This document shows, one piece after another, positions 27,320 to 39,007 of a DNA stretch of 64,000 bases (position 1 is the stretch's first letter; each line of letters begins with the position of its first letter). Origin of the DNA: Ideonella dechloratans (GTDB lineage Bacteria; Pseudomonadota; Gammaproteobacteria; Burkholderiales; Burkholderiaceae_C); contig NZ_CP088081.1 in NCBI RefSeq assembly GCF_021049305.1, forward strand, positions 1,674,001-1,738,000, in the 5' to 3' direction. Under the pieces are notes generated by a model, which worked only from the letters and a program-made list of their open reading frames with translations, was not told where the DNA came from and made no database searches. Made by a program: the position numbers and the translations under genes.

Positions 27320-28198
27320 TTGGATCTTCCTCTCAACGCCCTGCGGGCCTTCGCGGTGTCCGCCCGGCACCTGAACTTCGCGCGGGCCGCCGATGAACTG
27401 CACCTGAGTCCCACCGCCGTCAGCCAGCATGTCAAGAACCTGGAGGCGCGTTACGGGGTGCGGCTGTTCCACCGCCTGCCAAGGGGACTGGCGCTGACCG
27501 ACGAGGGGCGGGCCATCCTGCCGGCGGTGGCGGCCTCGTTCGATCGCCTGGCCGAGAGCCTGCAGCAGCTGAAGGACGGCAGCCCCCGCGAAACCCTGTC
27601 GCTCGGGGTGGTGGCCACCTATGCCGTGGGGTGGCTGTTGCCGCGGCTGGCCCGGTTTCAGGCGGCCTGTCCGCATGTGGACCTGCGCCTGCAGACGCAC
27701 AACAACCGGGTGGACCTGGCCGCCGAGGGCCTGGATGCCGCCATCCGCTTCGGCGATGGGCATTGGCATGGCACCCAGGCCGTGCCCTTGCTTCAGGCCC
27801 CGCTGGCGCCACTGTGCGCCCCGGCGCTGGCGTTGCGGCTGAAGCAGCCGCAGGACCTGATGGACGTGCCGCTGCTGCGGTCGTACCGCGTCGACGAATG
27901 GGACCAATGGTGTGCGGTGGCGGGCGTGCCCGTGCCGCCGCTGCGCGGCATGGTGTTCGACAGTTCGCTGGCCCTGGCCGAGGCGGCAGCCCTGGGGGTC
28001 GGGGTGGCCCTGCTGCCCACCGTGCTGTTCCAGCGGGATCTGGTGCAAGGGCGCTTGGTGCGTCCCTTCGACGTGGAGGTCTCGGTGGGGCGCTACTGGC
28101 TCACCCGCTTGGCCAGCCGGGCGCCCAGTCCCGCACTGGCCAGCTTTGCGGCCTGGCTGACCGGGGACGGTCCGGCCGACGCCCCTCAGGCCGTCTGA
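27320..28198 (+). CDS. LysR-family regulator of the AmpR/GcvA group
   Basis: 292 residues. The N-terminus LPLNALRAFAVSARHLNFARAADELHLSPTAVSQHVKNLE (quoted in parts: LPLNALRAF, SPTAVSQHVKNLE) is the AmpR/GcvA type of helix-turn-helix. The C-terminal effector domain ends near ASFAAWL. Divergent placement from a class A beta-lactamase, 100 bases apart, is the classical AmpR/PenR inducible arrangement. The start is TTG at 27320 with AGAGG six bases upstream; no ATG fits the conserved start. Its last 13 bases overlap the end of the convergent GntR gene. Confidence 0.88.
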   Translation: MDLPLNALRAFAVSARHLNFARAADELHLSPTAVSQHVKNLEARYGVRLFHRLPRGLALTDEGRAILPAVAASFDRLAESLQQLKDGSPRETLSLGVVATYAVGWLLPRLARFQAACPHVDLRLQTHNNRVDLAAEGLDAAIRFGDGHWHGTQAVPLLQAPLAPLCAPALALRLKQPQDLMDVPLLRSYRVDEWDQWCAVAGVPVPPLRGMVFDSSLALAEAAALGVGVALLPTVLFQRDLVQGRLVRPFDVEVSVGRYWLTRLASRAPSPALASFAAWLTGDGPADAPQAV

Positions 28199-28833
28199 GC
28201 CGCGGTCAGGCCGTTGTCGAAGTGGGCGCGCATGAGCCGTGCGGCCTGCTCGGGCGCGCGTTGCTCCAGCGCCGTCAGCAGGGCCCGATGCTCGGCCAGC
28301 GACTCCTCGATCCGCCCCTGCCGGAACAGCGAATGGTGGCGGTTGAGCTTCATCACCTTGCGCAGGTCGTTGACGATCTGCTCGCGCCAGCGGTTGTGGG
28401 CCAGGGCCAGCAGCCGCATGTGGAAGCGCTCGTTGGTGCGGAAGAAGTCGTCCCGCTGCCCGACCTGCGCCTCCAGTTGTTCATGCAGCTGGCGCAACTC
28501 TGCCAGCTCGGCGTCGCTGGCCGTCTCGGCCACCTGGGCTGCGGCATCGCTCTCCAGCAGGGCCAGCAGGCGGTAGACCTGGCTGACATCCTGGGCCGAC
28601 ATCTCGGTGACATAGGCACCGCGGCGCATCTTCATGGTCACCAGGCCTTCCACGGCCAGGACCTTCAGCGCCTCCCGCAGGGGGGTTCGGCTGATGCCGT
28701 AGTCGGCGGCCAGCTTCTGCTCGTCGATCCAGCTGCCGGGCTCGAGTTCGCGGTTGAAGATCTGCTCGCGCAGGCGCTCGGCCACCTGGAGGTACAGGGC
28801 TCGGGGGGCGAAGATCGAATCGTTGTCGGGCAC
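28186..28833 (-). CDS. GntR-family regulator with FCD domain (FadR subfamily)
   Basis: 215 residues. The winged helix (about 10-75) shows LREQIFNRELEPGSWIDEQKL and GISRTPLREALKVL; the FCD domain follows, with metal-binding His residues in NERFHMRLL and EHRALLTAL and a late AHFDNG. Such proteins usually respond to short carboxylic acids. It is divergent from the methylmalonyl-CoA mutase gene and is the likely regulator of the propionyl-CoA operon; this is inference from position. Confidence 0.88.
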   Translation of the reverse strand: MPDNDSIFAPRALYLQVAERLREQIFNRELEPGSWIDEQKLAADYGISRTPLREALKVLAVEGLVTMKMRRGAYVTEMSAQDVSQVYRLLALLESDAAAQVAETASDAELAELRQLHEQLEAQVGQRDDFFRTNERFHMRLLALAHNRWREQIVNDLRKVMKLNRHHSLFRQGRIEESLAEHRALLTALEQRAPEQAARLMRAHFDNGLTAAQTA

Positions 28834-28876
28834 GGCAGTGTCAGGCAGGGTTCAGTGAGCCATGTCAAGATGGATT

Positions 28877-28921
28877 CATAATTATGCATTCTGTATCATT
28901 GTCGGCAATGTCAATCTGACA
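28877..28921. promoter_or_regulatory. Cluster of inverted repeats in the gntR-mcm control region
   Basis: Three inverted repeats stand close together: CATAATTATG (28877-28886, perfect), CATTG-N4-CAATG (28897-28910) and TGTCA-ATC-TGACA (28909-28921). A -10-like TATCAT lies at 28894-28899. They sit in the 144-base gap between the divergent gntR and mcm genes and are candidates for the GntR operator and the mcm promoter. Confidence 0.45.
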
Positions 28922-28977
28922 AGCAGATGCACAGGGACATGTCCCAGCCGATTCCGCGCCGGGCCCCAGGAGATTCC

Positions 28978-31131
28978 ATGTCGAACCCGAACGAATTCAA
29001 GTCCGCCAACCTCGAACAATGGGCCCAGGCCGCCGCCAAGTCGGCCGGTGGGGATCTGGCCAAGCTCAACTGGCGCACGCCCGAGGGCATCGAGGTCAAG
29101 CCGCTTTACACCGCGGACGACATCGCCAGCCTGCCTTACGCCAACACGCTGCCGGGCTTCGAACCCTTCATCCGAGGCCCGCAGGCCACCATGTACGCGG
29201 TGCGGCCCTGGACCATCCGCCAGTACGCCGGTTTCTCCACCGCCGAGGAGTCCAACGCCTTCTACCGCAAGGCCCTGGCGGCTGGTGGCCAGGGCGTGTC
29301 GGTGGCCTTCGACCTGGCCACCCACCGCGGCTACGACAGCGACCATCCGCGCGTGACCGGCGATGTCGGCAAGGCCGGCGTGGCGATCGACTCGGTCGAG
29401 GACATGAAGATCCTGTTCGACGGCATTCCGCTGGACAAGATCTCGGTGTCGATGACCATGAACGGCGCCGTGCTGCCGGTGCTGGCCGGCTACGTGGTCG
29501 CCGCCGAAGAGCAGGGCGTGCCGCAGGACAAGCTGTCCGGGACCATCCAGAACGACATCCTCAAGGAGTTCATGGTCCGCAACACCTACATCTACCCGCC
29601 GGAGCCGTCGATGAAGATCATCGGCGACATCATCGAGTACACGAGTCAGAACATGCCCAAGTTCAACTCGATCTCGATCTCGGGCTACCACATGCAGGAA
29701 GCGGGTGCCAACCAGGCACTGGAGCTGGCCTTCACGCTGGCCGACGGCAAGGAGTACGTGAAGACCGCCATCGCCAAGGGCCTGGACGTGGACGACTTCG
29801 CGGGCCGGCTGTCCTTCTTCTGGGCGGTTGGGATGAACTTCTATCTCGAGATCGCCAAGATGCGCGCGGCCCGCCTGCTGTGGTGCCGCATCATGAAGGG
29901 CTTCAACGCGAAGAACCCCAAGAGCCTGATGCTGCGCACGCACAGCCAGACCTCGGGCTGGTCGCTGACCGAGCAGGACCCCTACAACAACGTGGTCCGC
30001 ACCACCATCGAGGCCATGGCCGCGGTGTTCGGCGGCACCCAGAGCCTGCACACCAACTCGCTGGACGAGGCCATCGCGCTGCCCACCGAGTTCTCGGCCC
30101 GCATCGCCCGCAACACCCAGCTCATCATCCAGGAAGAGACCCACATCACCAACGTGGTGGACCCCTGGGCCGGTTCCTACATGATGGAGACGCTGACCCA
30201 GCAGATGGCCGACAAGGCCTGGGCCATCATCGAGGAGGTCGAGGCCATGGGCGGCATGACCAAGGCCGTGGACAGCGGCTGGGCCAAGCTGAAGATCGAG
30301 GCCAGCGCGGCCGAGAAGCAGGCCCGCATCGACTCGGGCAAGGACGTCATCGTCGGCGTCAACAAGTACAAGCTGGCCAAGGAGGATCCGGTCGAGATCC
30401 TCGAGGTGGACAACGTCAAGGTGCGCGAGTCCCAGATCGCCCGCTTGAAGCAGATCAAGGCCACCCGCGACAATGCCAAGGTCCAATCGGCCCTGGACGC
30501 GCTGACCGCCTGCGCCCAAAGCGGGCAGGGCAACCTGCTCGACCTGTCGATCCAGGCCATCCGCCTGCGCGCCACCGTGGGTGAGGTCAGCGATGCGCTG
30601 GAAAAGGTGTTTGGCCGCCACCGTGCGGACATCCAGAAGGTGACCGGTGTGTACGCAGCTGCCTATGACTCGGCCGAAGGCTGGGAAAAGCTCAAGGGCG
30701 AGATCGATGCCTTCGCCGAGGAGACCGGTCGTCGTCCGCGCGTGATGATCGCCAAGCTGGGCCAGGACGGTCATGACCGCGGTGCCAAGGTGGTGGCCAC
30801 GGCCTTCGCCGACCTGGGCTTCGACGTGGACATGGGCCCGCTGTTCCAGACCCCCGAGGAATGCGCCCGCCAGGCCATCGAGAACGACGTCCACGCAGTG
30901 GGCATTTCCACGCTGGCCGCCGGTCACAAGACCTTGGTGCCGGCCATCATCGCCGAGCTGAAGAAGCAGGGGGCCGACGACATCATCGTCTTCGTCGGTG
31001 GTGTGATCCCCGCGCAGGACTACGATTACCTTTATGAATCCGGCGTCAAGGGCATCTACGGTCCCGGCACGCCCATCCCGGTCAGCGCCAAGGACGTGCT
31101 GGAGCAGATCCGCAGCGCCCAGAAGGCCTGA
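28978..31131 (+). CDS. mcm: Methylmalonyl-CoA mutase
   Basis: 717 residues, catalytic barrel and B12 domain on one chain. The substrate barrel contains the conserved [16 protein letters not shown] near residue 325; the C-terminal cobalamin domain has GQDGHDRG, the DxHxxG motif whose His binds cobalt. It turns (R)-methylmalonyl-CoA into succinyl-CoA. AGGAGA precedes the ATG at 28978, which decides the start over one 17 codons upstream. First gene of the mcm-GNAT-meaB-pccB-pccA-mce operon. Confidence 0.96.
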   Translation: MSNPNEFKSANLEQWAQAAAKSAGGDLAKLNWRTPEGIEVKPLYTADDIASLPYANTLPGFEPFIRGPQATMYAVRPWTIRQYAGFSTAEESNAFYRKALAAGGQGVSVAFDLATHRGYDSDHPRVTGDVGKAGVAIDSVEDMKILFDGIPLDKISVSMTMNGAVLPVLAGYVVAAEEQGVPQDKLSGTIQNDILKEFMVRNTYIYPPEPSMKIIGDIIEYTSQNMPKFNSISISGYHMQEAGANQALELAFTLADGKEYVKTAIAKGLDVDDFAGRLSFFWAVGMNFYLEIAKMRAARLLWCRIMKGFNAKNPKSLMLRTHSQTSGWSLTEQDPYNNVVRTTIEAMAAVFGGTQSLHTNSLDEAIALPTEFSARIARNTQLIIQEETHITNVVDPWAGSYMMETLTQQMADKAWAIIEEVEAMGGMTKAVDSGWAKLKIEASAAEKQARIDSGKDVIVGVNKYKLAKEDPVEILEVDNVKVRESQIARLKQIKATRDNAKVQSALDALTACAQSGQGNLLDLSIQAIRLRATVGEVSDALEKVFGRHRADIQKVTGVYAAAYDSAEGWEKLKGEIDAFAEETGRRPRVMIAKLGQDGHDRGAKVVATAFADLGFDVDMGPLFQTPEECARQAIENDVHAVGISTLAAGHKTLVPAIIAELKKQGADDIIVFVGGVIPAQDYDYLYESGVKGIYGPGTPIPVSAKDVLEQIRSAQKA

Positions 31132-31160
31132 CTCTTTCCGCCTCCATTCACGCCACCGCC

Positions 31161-31649
31161 ATGCCCATACAGTCGCCATCGCCCGGACTCTCCCTCAAGC
31201 CCGCCAGTGACGACGACTTCGAAGCCCTGCTGCTGCTGCGGCTGGCCGCCATGCGCGAGAGCCTGGAACAGGTGGGGCGCTTCGACCCCCAGCGCGCGCG
31301 AGAGCGCCTGTCGCGCGGCTTCCAGCCCAAGTTCACCCGCAACATCCTGCTCGATGGCGAACTGGTGGGCTTTGTCGTCGTGGTGCCGCTGGAAGACAGC
31401 GGCGAGTGGCTGCTTGACCACCTCTACATCCATCCCAATGCGCAGAAGCTGGGCATCGGCTCCTGGGTGATGGGTCAGGTGTTGCAGGAAGCCGACCGCC
31501 ACGGCAAAGCCGTGCGCGTCACCGCCCTGCGCCTGAGTGATGCCAACCGCTTCTATCAGCGGCATGGCTTCCAACTGCAGGCCGAGGGCGAGTGGGACCT
31601 GTATTACCTGCGGCCCGCTGCTTCGGCCGGCCAGACCGACCCCCGCTGA
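31161..31649 (+). CDS. GNAT-family N-acetyltransferase
   Basis: 162 residues, a single GNAT domain. Motif A appears as [20 protein letters not shown] (acetyl-CoA pyrophosphate loop QKLGIG), followed by [13 protein letters not shown]. The substrate is unknown. It is tucked between mcm (29 bases upstream) and meaB (4 bases downstream), so it is co-transcribed with the propionyl-CoA pathway. A role in acylating pathway enzymes is possible but unproved. Confidence 0.85.
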   Translation: MPIQSPSPGLSLKPASDDDFEALLLLRLAAMRESLEQVGRFDPQRARERLSRGFQPKFTRNILLDGELVGFVVVVPLEDSGEWLLDHLYIHPNAQKLGIGSWVMGQVLQEADRHGKAVRVTALRLSDANRFYQRHGFQLQAEGEWDLYYLRPAASAGQTDPR

Positions 31650-31653
31650 TCCG

Positions 31654-32691
31654 ATGACGAGTCCTTCCAACGACGGCACCCTGGAGGCCGGCGAGCAGCG
31701 ACTGTGCGAGCAGGTGCTGGGGCGCGACCCGGTGCTGCGCCGTCGCGCCATCGCCAAGACCATCACGCTGCTCGAATCGACCCGCCCGGACCACCGGCTG
31801 CGCGCCGATGCCCTGCTCAATGCGCTGCTGCCGCATGGGGGCCAGTCGTTCCGGTTGGGCATCTCCGGCGTGCCCGGCGTGGGCAAGAGCACCTTCATCG
31901 AGGCTCTGGGCCTGCACCTGATCGCGCAGGGCCACCGGGTGGCCGTGCTGGCGGTGGACCCTTCCTCCAGCGTGTCGGGCGGCTCCATCCTGGGCGACAA
32001 GACGCGGATGGAGCAACTCTCCATCCAGGAAGCTGCCTACATCCGCCCCAGCCCCTCGGGCGGCACCTTGGGCGGCGTGGCCGAGCGCACCCGCGAGGCG
32101 ATGATCGTCTGCGAGGCGGCCGGCTACGACGTGGTGATCGTCGAGACCGTGGGCGTGGGCCAGAGCGAGACGGCCGTGCACGGCATGACCGACATGTTCT
32201 GCCTGCTGCAGCTGCCCAACGCCGGCGACGACCTGCAGGCCATCAAGAAGGGCGTGATGGAGCTGGCCGACCTGGTGGTCATCAACAAGGCCGACATCGA
32301 CGTCAACGCGGCCACCCGGGCCCGCGCCCAGATCACCAGCGCCCTGCGGCTCTTCGGCCAGCATGGCAACCCCGAGCATGCCCACCACCTGGAAGACCTC
32401 TGGCACCCCGAGGTGCTGCAGCTCAGCGCCCTCAAGAACACCGGCGTGTCCGAGTTCTGGCAGACCGTGAGCCGCTACCGCGAGCTGCAGCAGCGCAGCG
32501 GCCGGCTGGCCGCGCGCCGCCATGCCCAGGACGAAGCCTGGATGTGGGAGCGCATCGACGCCGGGCTCAAGGCCCTGTTCCGGTCCCATGCCCAGGTCCG
32601 CGAGGCCCTGGCACCCCTGACCACCGAGGTCCGGGCTGGGCGTGTCGCGGCCTCCGTGGCCGCACGCCGCCTGCTCGACCTGTTTCACTGA
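31654..32691 (+). CDS. meaB: MeaB GTPase, chaperone of methylmalonyl-CoA mutase
   Basis: 345 residues. The Walker [10 protein letters not shown], followed by [30 protein letters not shown] and NKAD, is the standard MeaB/ArgK G-domain set. MeaB gates cofactor loading and protects the mutase from inactivation. The older name ArgK reflects a different early assignment. The ATG at 31654 directly follows the GNAT stop. Confidence 0.95.
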   Translation: MTSPSNDGTLEAGEQRLCEQVLGRDPVLRRRAIAKTITLLESTRPDHRLRADALLNALLPHGGQSFRLGISGVPGVGKSTFIEALGLHLIAQGHRVAVLAVDPSSSVSGGSILGDKTRMEQLSIQEAAYIRPSPSGGTLGGVAERTREAMIVCEAAGYDVVIVETVGVGQSETAVHGMTDMFCLLQLPNAGDDLQAIKKGVMELADLVVINKADIDVNAATRARAQITSALRLFGQHGNPEHAHHLEDLWHPEVLQLSALKNTGVSEFWQTVSRYRELQQRSGRLAARRHAQDEAWMWERIDAGLKALFRSHAQVREALAPLTTEVRAGRVAASVAARRLLDLFH

Positions 32692-32732
32692 CCCATTCCA
32701 AGTACCCCCGAGAGACCGAGGAGTGATCCATC

Positions 32733-34265
<1,533 letters not shown>

Positions 34266-34287
34266 TCCAGCCGCGGAGATTCACACC

Positions 34288-36363
34288 ATGTTCAAGAAGA
34301 TTCTGATTGCGAACCGCGGCGAGATTGCCTGCCGCGTGATCAAGACCGCCCGCAAGATGGGCATCCAGACGGTGGCCGTGTACTCGGAGGCCGACAAGGA
34401 CGCCCGCCACGTCGAACTGGCCGACGAGGCCGTGCTGCTGGGCCCGGCGCCCTCGCGCGAGTCCTATCTGGTGGCCGACAAGATCATCGCCGCCTGCAAG
34501 GCGACCGGGGCCGAGGCATTGCACCCGGGCTACGGCTTCCTGTCGGAGAACGAGGACTTCGCCCGTCGGTGCGAAGAAGAGGGCATCGTCTTCATCGGTC
34601 CGAAGCATTACAGCATCGCGGCCATGGGCGACAAGATCGCCTCGAAGAAGCTGGCGGGCGAAGCCCAGGTCAGCACCATCCCGGGCCACAACCAGCCCAT
34701 CCTCTCGCCCGAGGAGGCCGTGGGCATCGCCCAGAAGATCGGCTATCCGGTGATGATCAAGGCCTCGGCCGGTGGTGGCGGCAAGGGCCTGCGCGTGGCC
34801 TATAACGACAAGGAGTGCTTCGAGGGCTTCTCGTCCTGCCGCAACGAGGCGCGCAACAGCTTCGGTGACGACCGCGTCTTCATGGAGAAGTACGTCCAGG
34901 AGCCGCGCCACATCGAGATCCAGATCCTGGGCGACAGCCATGGCAACGTGGTCTACCTGCACGAGCGCGAATGCTCGATCCAGCGCCGCCACCAGAAGGT
35001 GATCGAGGAGGCACCGTCCCCCTTCATCAGCGACGCCACCCGCAAGGCCATGGGCGAGCAGGCCGTGGCCCTGGCCAAGGCGGTGAAGTACCAGTCCGCC
35101 GGCACGGTGGAGTTCGTGGTCGGCAAGGACCAGGACTTCTACTTCCTGGAGATGAACACCCGCCTGCAGGTGGAGCACCCGGTGACCGAGTGCATCACCG
35201 GCCTGGACCTGGTCGAGCAGATGATCCGCGTGGCGGCCGGCGAGAAGCTGGGCTTCAAGCAGGAGGACATCAAGAAGGAAGGCTGGGCCATCGAGTGCCG
35301 CATCAATGCGGAAGACCCGTTCCGCAACTTCCTGCCCTCCACCGGCCGTCTGGTGAAGTACCAGCCGCCCGCGGCCAACCTGGAGCAGGGCACAGAGACC
35401 CTGCAGGGCCCGGCCTACGCCAGCGGCCACTTCGGGGGCGTGCGCGTGGACACCGGCGTCTACGAGGGTGGCGAGATCCCGATGTTCTACGACTCGATGA
35501 TCGCCAAGCTCATCGTGCACGGCAGCGACCGCAACGACGCCATCGCCAAGATGCGCGCCGCGCTCAATGCCTTCGTGATCCGCGGTATCAACAGCAACAT
35601 CCCCTTCCAGGCGGCCCTGCTGGCCCACCCGAAGTTCGTCACCGGCCAGTTCAACACCGGCTTCATCGCCGAGCACTACAGCCAGGGCTTCAAGGCCGAG
35701 GATGTGCCGCACGATGATCCGATGTTCTTGGTGGCGCTGGCAGCCTTCATCCGCCGCAAGGCGCGCACCCGCGCCGCGGCGATGAGCGGCCAGCTGCCGG
35801 GTCACGAGGTGAGCTACATGGACCACCCGGTGGTGGTGGTGCTGGGCGCCGAAGGCCAGAACACCTACCACGAGACCCGGCTGGGAGCCTATGACCCCGA
35901 CACCGGTTCGCTGGAAGTGACGGTGGGCCACAAGACCTATCACATCCAGAGCCAGACTGGCCTGGGCGAGATCCTGGTCACCGGCACGGTCAATGGCCAA
36001 CCGTTCTCGGCCCAGGTCGAGCGCGGCTTGGCCAAGAAGCCGCTGGCCCTGCGCATCGCCCACAACGGCACCGCGATCGACGCCATGGTGCTGCTGCCGC
36101 GTGCGGCCGAACTGCACAAGCTGATGCCCTACAAGGCGCCGCCCGACCTGTCCAAGTTCCTGCTCTCGCCGATGCCGGGCCTGCTGGTCGATGTGGCCGT
36201 CAAGGTGGGCCAGAAGGTGCTGGCTGGCGAGAAGCTGGCAGTCATCGAGGCCATGAAGATGGAGAACATCCTGGTGGCCACGCAGGACTGCGTGGTCAAG
36301 GAAGTTCGCGCGCAGAAGGGCGAAAGCCTGAGCGTGGACCAGGCCATCATCGCCTTCGAGTGA
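34288..36363 (+). CDS. pccA: Propionyl-CoA carboxylase, biotin carboxylase/carrier (alpha) subunit
   Basis: 691 residues. Biotin carboxylase domain (1-450): [18 protein letters not shown]-grasp loop [14 protein letters not shown], and [15 protein letters not shown]-type linker (about 450-610) precedes the C-terminal biotinyl domain with EAMKMEN, biotinylated on Lys657. It carboxylates biotin using ATP and bicarbonate and works with the adjacent PccB. The gap to pccB is 22 bases. Confidence 0.95.
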   Translation: MFKKILIANRGEIACRVIKTARKMGIQTVAVYSEADKDARHVELADEAVLLGPAPSRESYLVADKIIAACKATGAEALHPGYGFLSENEDFARRCEEEGIVFIGPKHYSIAAMGDKIASKKLAGEAQVSTIPGHNQPILSPEEAVGIAQKIGYPVMIKASAGGGGKGLRVAYNDKECFEGFSSCRNEARNSFGDDRVFMEKYVQEPRHIEIQILGDSHGNVVYLHERECSIQRRHQKVIEEAPSPFISDATRKAMGEQAVALAKAVKYQSAGTVEFVVGKDQDFYFLEMNTRLQVEHPVTECITGLDLVEQMIRVAAGEKLGFKQEDIKKEGWAIECRINAEDPFRNFLPSTGRLVKYQPPAANLEQGTETLQGPAYASGHFGGVRVDTGVYEGGEIPMFYDSMIAKLIVHGSDRNDAIAKMRAALNAFVIRGINSNIPFQAALLAHPKFVTGQFNTGFIAEHYSQGFKAEDVPHDDPMFLVALAAFIRRKARTRAAAMSGQLPGHEVSYMDHPVVVVLGAEGQNTYHETRLGAYDPDTGSLEVTVGHKTYHIQSQTGLGEILVTGTVNGQPFSAQVERGLAKKPLALRIAHNGTAIDAMVLLPRAAELHKLMPYKAPPDLSKFLLSPMPGLLVDVAVKVGQKVLAGEKLAVIEAMKMENILVATQDCVVKEVRAQKGESLSVDQAIIAFE

Positions 36364-36373
36364 GGAGCCGCCC

Positions 36374-36841
36374 ATGAGCAGCGCCAAGCCCTTCAAGATC
36401 CTGGGCATCCAGCAGATCGCCATCGGCGGGCCGGACAAGGGCCGGCTCAAGTCCCTGTGGGTCGACATGTTCGGCCTGTCGGTCAAGAGCACCTTCGTCT
36501 CCGAGCGCGAGAACGTGGACGAGGACATCTGCGCGCTGGGCACCGGCCCGACCGCGGTCGAGGTGGACCTGATGCAGCCGCTGGACCCCGAGAAGAAGCC
36601 GGCCGTGCACGCCACACCGCTCAACCACGTCGGCCTGTGGGTGGATGACCTGCCCAAGGCGGTCGAGTGGATGACGGCCAACGGCGTGCGCTTCGCGCCA
36701 GGCGGCATCCGCAAGGGAGCGGCCGGCCACGACATCTGCTTCATCCACCCCAAGGGCAACGAGGAGTTCCCGGTGGGCGGTGAAGGCGTGCTGATCGAAC
36801 TGGTGCAAGCACCGCCCGAAGTGGTGGCCGCGCTGGGTTGA
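36374..36841 (+). CDS. mce: Methylmalonyl-CoA epimerase-like VOC protein
   Basis: 155 residues, two beta-alpha-beta-beta-beta units of the VOC fold. Metal ligands would be the His in LNHVGLWV and Glu in GVLIELVQA, with QIAIGG at the N-terminal unit (Gln in place of the usual His). It would convert (S)- to (R)-methylmalonyl-CoA, completing the propionyl-CoA route; position after pccA strongly supports this. It starts 10 bases after pccA and is closed by a terminator. Confidence 0.85.
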   Translation: MSSAKPFKILGIQQIAIGGPDKGRLKSLWVDMFGLSVKSTFVSERENVDEDICALGTGPTAVEVDLMQPLDPEKKPAVHATPLNHVGLWVDDLPKAVEWMTANGVRFAPGGIRKGAAGHDICFIHPKGNEEFPVGGEGVLIELVQAPPEVVAALG

Positions 36842-36863
36842 TCGGCGCCCCCGGCCCCCGCAC

Positions 36864-36885
36864 AGGCCTGCCTTCCGGCAGGCCT
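36864..36885 (+). terminator. Intrinsic terminator of the propionyl-CoA operon
   Basis: The perfect stem AGGCCTGCC/GGCAGGCCT with a TTCC loop is followed by TCTTGTTTCT. It lies 22 bases after the epimerase stop. Confidence 0.8.
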
Positions 36886-36992
36886 TCTTGTTTCTGCCCT
36901 TCACATGGGCTTGCGCTTCAGGAACCCGGGCTTCACCCGCTGGTCATACACTCCGACCCTGGTTCAGATTTCACCGACATTTCCCCGGCGCC

Positions 36993-38939
36993 ATGACCCG
37001 CAGTTGTAATTTTCAGGCTTTGTGGCTTCACATCGTGGAGGGGCTGCCCGCCTGGGCCGCCGAGGTGGAGCGCGGGACCAAGGACAGCCTGCTCAACAGC
37101 CTGTCCAACCCCTGGGAACATGCCGGCGGGCGTGGAGAGGCCAGTCAGGCGCTCACCTGGCTCAAGGCCCGCCACGGCGTGGTGGCTCAGGCGCTGGTCC
37201 GCGCCCTGGCCCAGCGCGTCAAGGAGGAACTGGCGCCCGCCAGGGCCCCGGATCTCCAGATGCGCGAGTTCCTGCTGGATTCCTCGCCCATGCTCTCGCT
37301 GATGGACGAGTCGTCCATGCAGGAAGGCATCGAGACCGGGCGTCTGGCTCAGCAGGTCACCCATCTGACCGAAAACACCTTGCGTGAACTGCGCACCTTG
37401 TGTGCCATGCTGCCGGGGCGGCCCATGCATGAGCCCGAGCTGGCCTACCCGCTGAATCCGACCATCGTGGCCGAGTCCTTCAGCCAGGCGCTGGTGGACC
37501 TGGGGGCAGAGCCCGAGTTGCGCCTGCCCATTCTGCGCGCGGCGGCCAGCGTCCTGGCGAGTCAGACCCTGCACCTGTTCGAGCGTCACTTGCAGTGGTT
37601 GCGCGACCAAGGGTTGCGGCCTGCGTCTGCTTCGATCCGCCCCGCCACCGCCATCGGCGGCACGGCCTATGTGGGCATCGAGCGCCTCTTCTCGGCGCCA
37701 CCAGGGGAATTCCTGGGCGCGATCGGTTCTTCGGGCAGCGCGGTGGGGTCCGTGGCCACCCAGGCCGGGCTGTCGCCCCCGCTGGTGCGCAAGCTGGAGC
37801 AACTGACCCGGGTGCTGGCCCGCCAGAGCCACGCGGGCGCGGCCATGGATTCGGTCTGGCGTCGCCTGCTGGCGCAGGTCGAGCGCCTCAGCCCGAAGGA
37901 GCTGTCGGCACTGCAGCAATCAACGCATCCCTTCTGGCGCCTGCTGGACCGTCTGGCTGCGCTCAGCGCGGTCCAGTCGCCCAACGATCCGGACATGCGC
38001 GAGCTGGCGGCGCGTTTGGGGCCGATGCTGGCTGAACTGGAACGACCGCAGGAACTGTCCCTGGAGGCTTTCGACAGCGCGCTGAGTGAGTTGGACAGCG
38101 TGCCCGGCGATTTCGGCACCACCCGTCCTGCCGAGCTCGAAACGGCTTTCGACATGGAGTCCAAGCGGCGTGAGATGGAGCCCACGGTCCGGGCGCAGCT
38201 GGCCGACCAACTGCGCAAGACACCGGTGCCCGACGATGTGCGGCAGTTCCTGCAGGGGCCCTGGGTGCAGGTGATGACCCACACCCTGGTGCGCCAGGGA
38301 CCTGGCTCGCCCGCGGCCCTGCGCTACATGAACCTCGTGCCCGATCTGCTCACCGCGGTGGGGCGCCTGCGCCGGGGGGCCGTGCCGACCCTGATCGAGC
38401 GTCAGGCCCTGCTGGATGCTGCCCGTGACGGCATGATGGCCGCCGGGTTCGGCATGCACCAGATCGATGGGCACGTCGCCGATCTGACCCGTCTGCTCTC
38501 GGGCATCGAGAAGATTTCGCTCATGGAGCCCAATCCGACCGTGGTGGTGGTGCCCAGTGCCCCGACCGTGGGCGACGTGTCCGGCCTGCCAGATCTGCAC
38601 GGGGACGAGTGGGCCGGCCATGCCGAGCTGGCCACCGTGCCGATGGCCATGGACGAGGACGATGACGACAGCCTGGTGGAGCGCGAGGCCTGGCTGGACG
38701 GGCTGAAGGTGGGCGACCTCTGTCGGCTGATGCTGCAGGGACGCTGGGTCACCGCGTTGCTGAACTGGCGCAGTGACAACGGCCAGTTCTTCATGTTCAA
38801 GAGCCGCCGCGGCAGCGGAGCGCACACCATCACCCGCCGCATGCTGGACCGTCTGCGGGCCGAGGGCCTGGCCACCAAGGTCGAGCCTGGCCAGATGCTG
38901 GCGCGCGCGCTGGAGACCATGCTTCCTCCAGAAGCCTGA
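36993..38939 (+). CDS. DUF1631 family protein of unknown function
   Basis: 648 residues, largely helical and without signal peptide or membrane segment. The start (FQALWLHIVEGLPAW) and the C-terminal part (LKVGDLCRLMLQGRWVTALLNWRSDNGQFFMF) match what I know of DUF1631, a family seen mainly in beta- and gammaproteobacteria; the C-terminal barrel recalls a PilZ-like fold, but I see no complete c-di-GMP motif. The ATG at 36993 is one of few possible; upstream frame is not convincing. Its place between the propionyl-CoA operon and prpE gives no clear clue. Confidence 0.75.
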   Translation: MTRSCNFQALWLHIVEGLPAWAAEVERGTKDSLLNSLSNPWEHAGGRGEASQALTWLKARHGVVAQALVRALAQRVKEELAPARAPDLQMREFLLDSSPMLSLMDESSMQEGIETGRLAQQVTHLTENTLRELRTLCAMLPGRPMHEPELAYPLNPTIVAESFSQALVDLGAEPELRLPILRAAASVLASQTLHLFERHLQWLRDQGLRPASASIRPATAIGGTAYVGIERLFSAPPGEFLGAIGSSGSAVGSVATQAGLSPPLVRKLEQLTRVLARQSHAGAAMDSVWRRLLAQVERLSPKELSALQQSTHPFWRLLDRLAALSAVQSPNDPDMRELAARLGPMLAELERPQELSLEAFDSALSELDSVPGDFGTTRPAELETAFDMESKRREMEPTVRAQLADQLRKTPVPDDVRQFLQGPWVQVMTHTLVRQGPGSPAALRYMNLVPDLLTAVGRLRRGAVPTLIERQALLDAARDGMMAAGFGMHQIDGHVADLTRLLSGIEKISLMEPNPTVVVVPSAPTVGDVSGLPDLHGDEWAGHAELATVPMAMDEDDDDSLVEREAWLDGLKVGDLCRLMLQGRWVTALLNWRSDNGQFFMFKSRRGSGAHTITRRMLDRLRAEGLATKVEPGQMLARALETMLPPEA

Positions 38940-38965
38940 CGTGCATCAAGGCGCTGCCGCGGGAG

Positions 38966-38981
38966 TGACAGCGCAATGTCA
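38966..38981. promoter_or_regulatory. Inverted repeat TGACA-N6-TGTCA upstream of prpE
   Basis: TGACA (38966-38970) and TGTCA (38977-38981) form a 16-base inverted repeat 68 bases before prpE. Its right half is part of GCAATGTCA, which also occurs upstream of mcm at almost the same distance from the start codon. Confidence 0.4.
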
Positions 38982-39007
38982 GGCTGCATGCGTTCAATCG
39001 GAGGTTT

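Noticed and set aside
28863..28868. Perfect TTGACA on the minus strand as the -35 box of the FCD-type gntR gene
   Set aside because: No acceptable -10 hexamer lies 16-18 bases downstream; the sequence there is CCTGAC, and the start codon follows almost at once.
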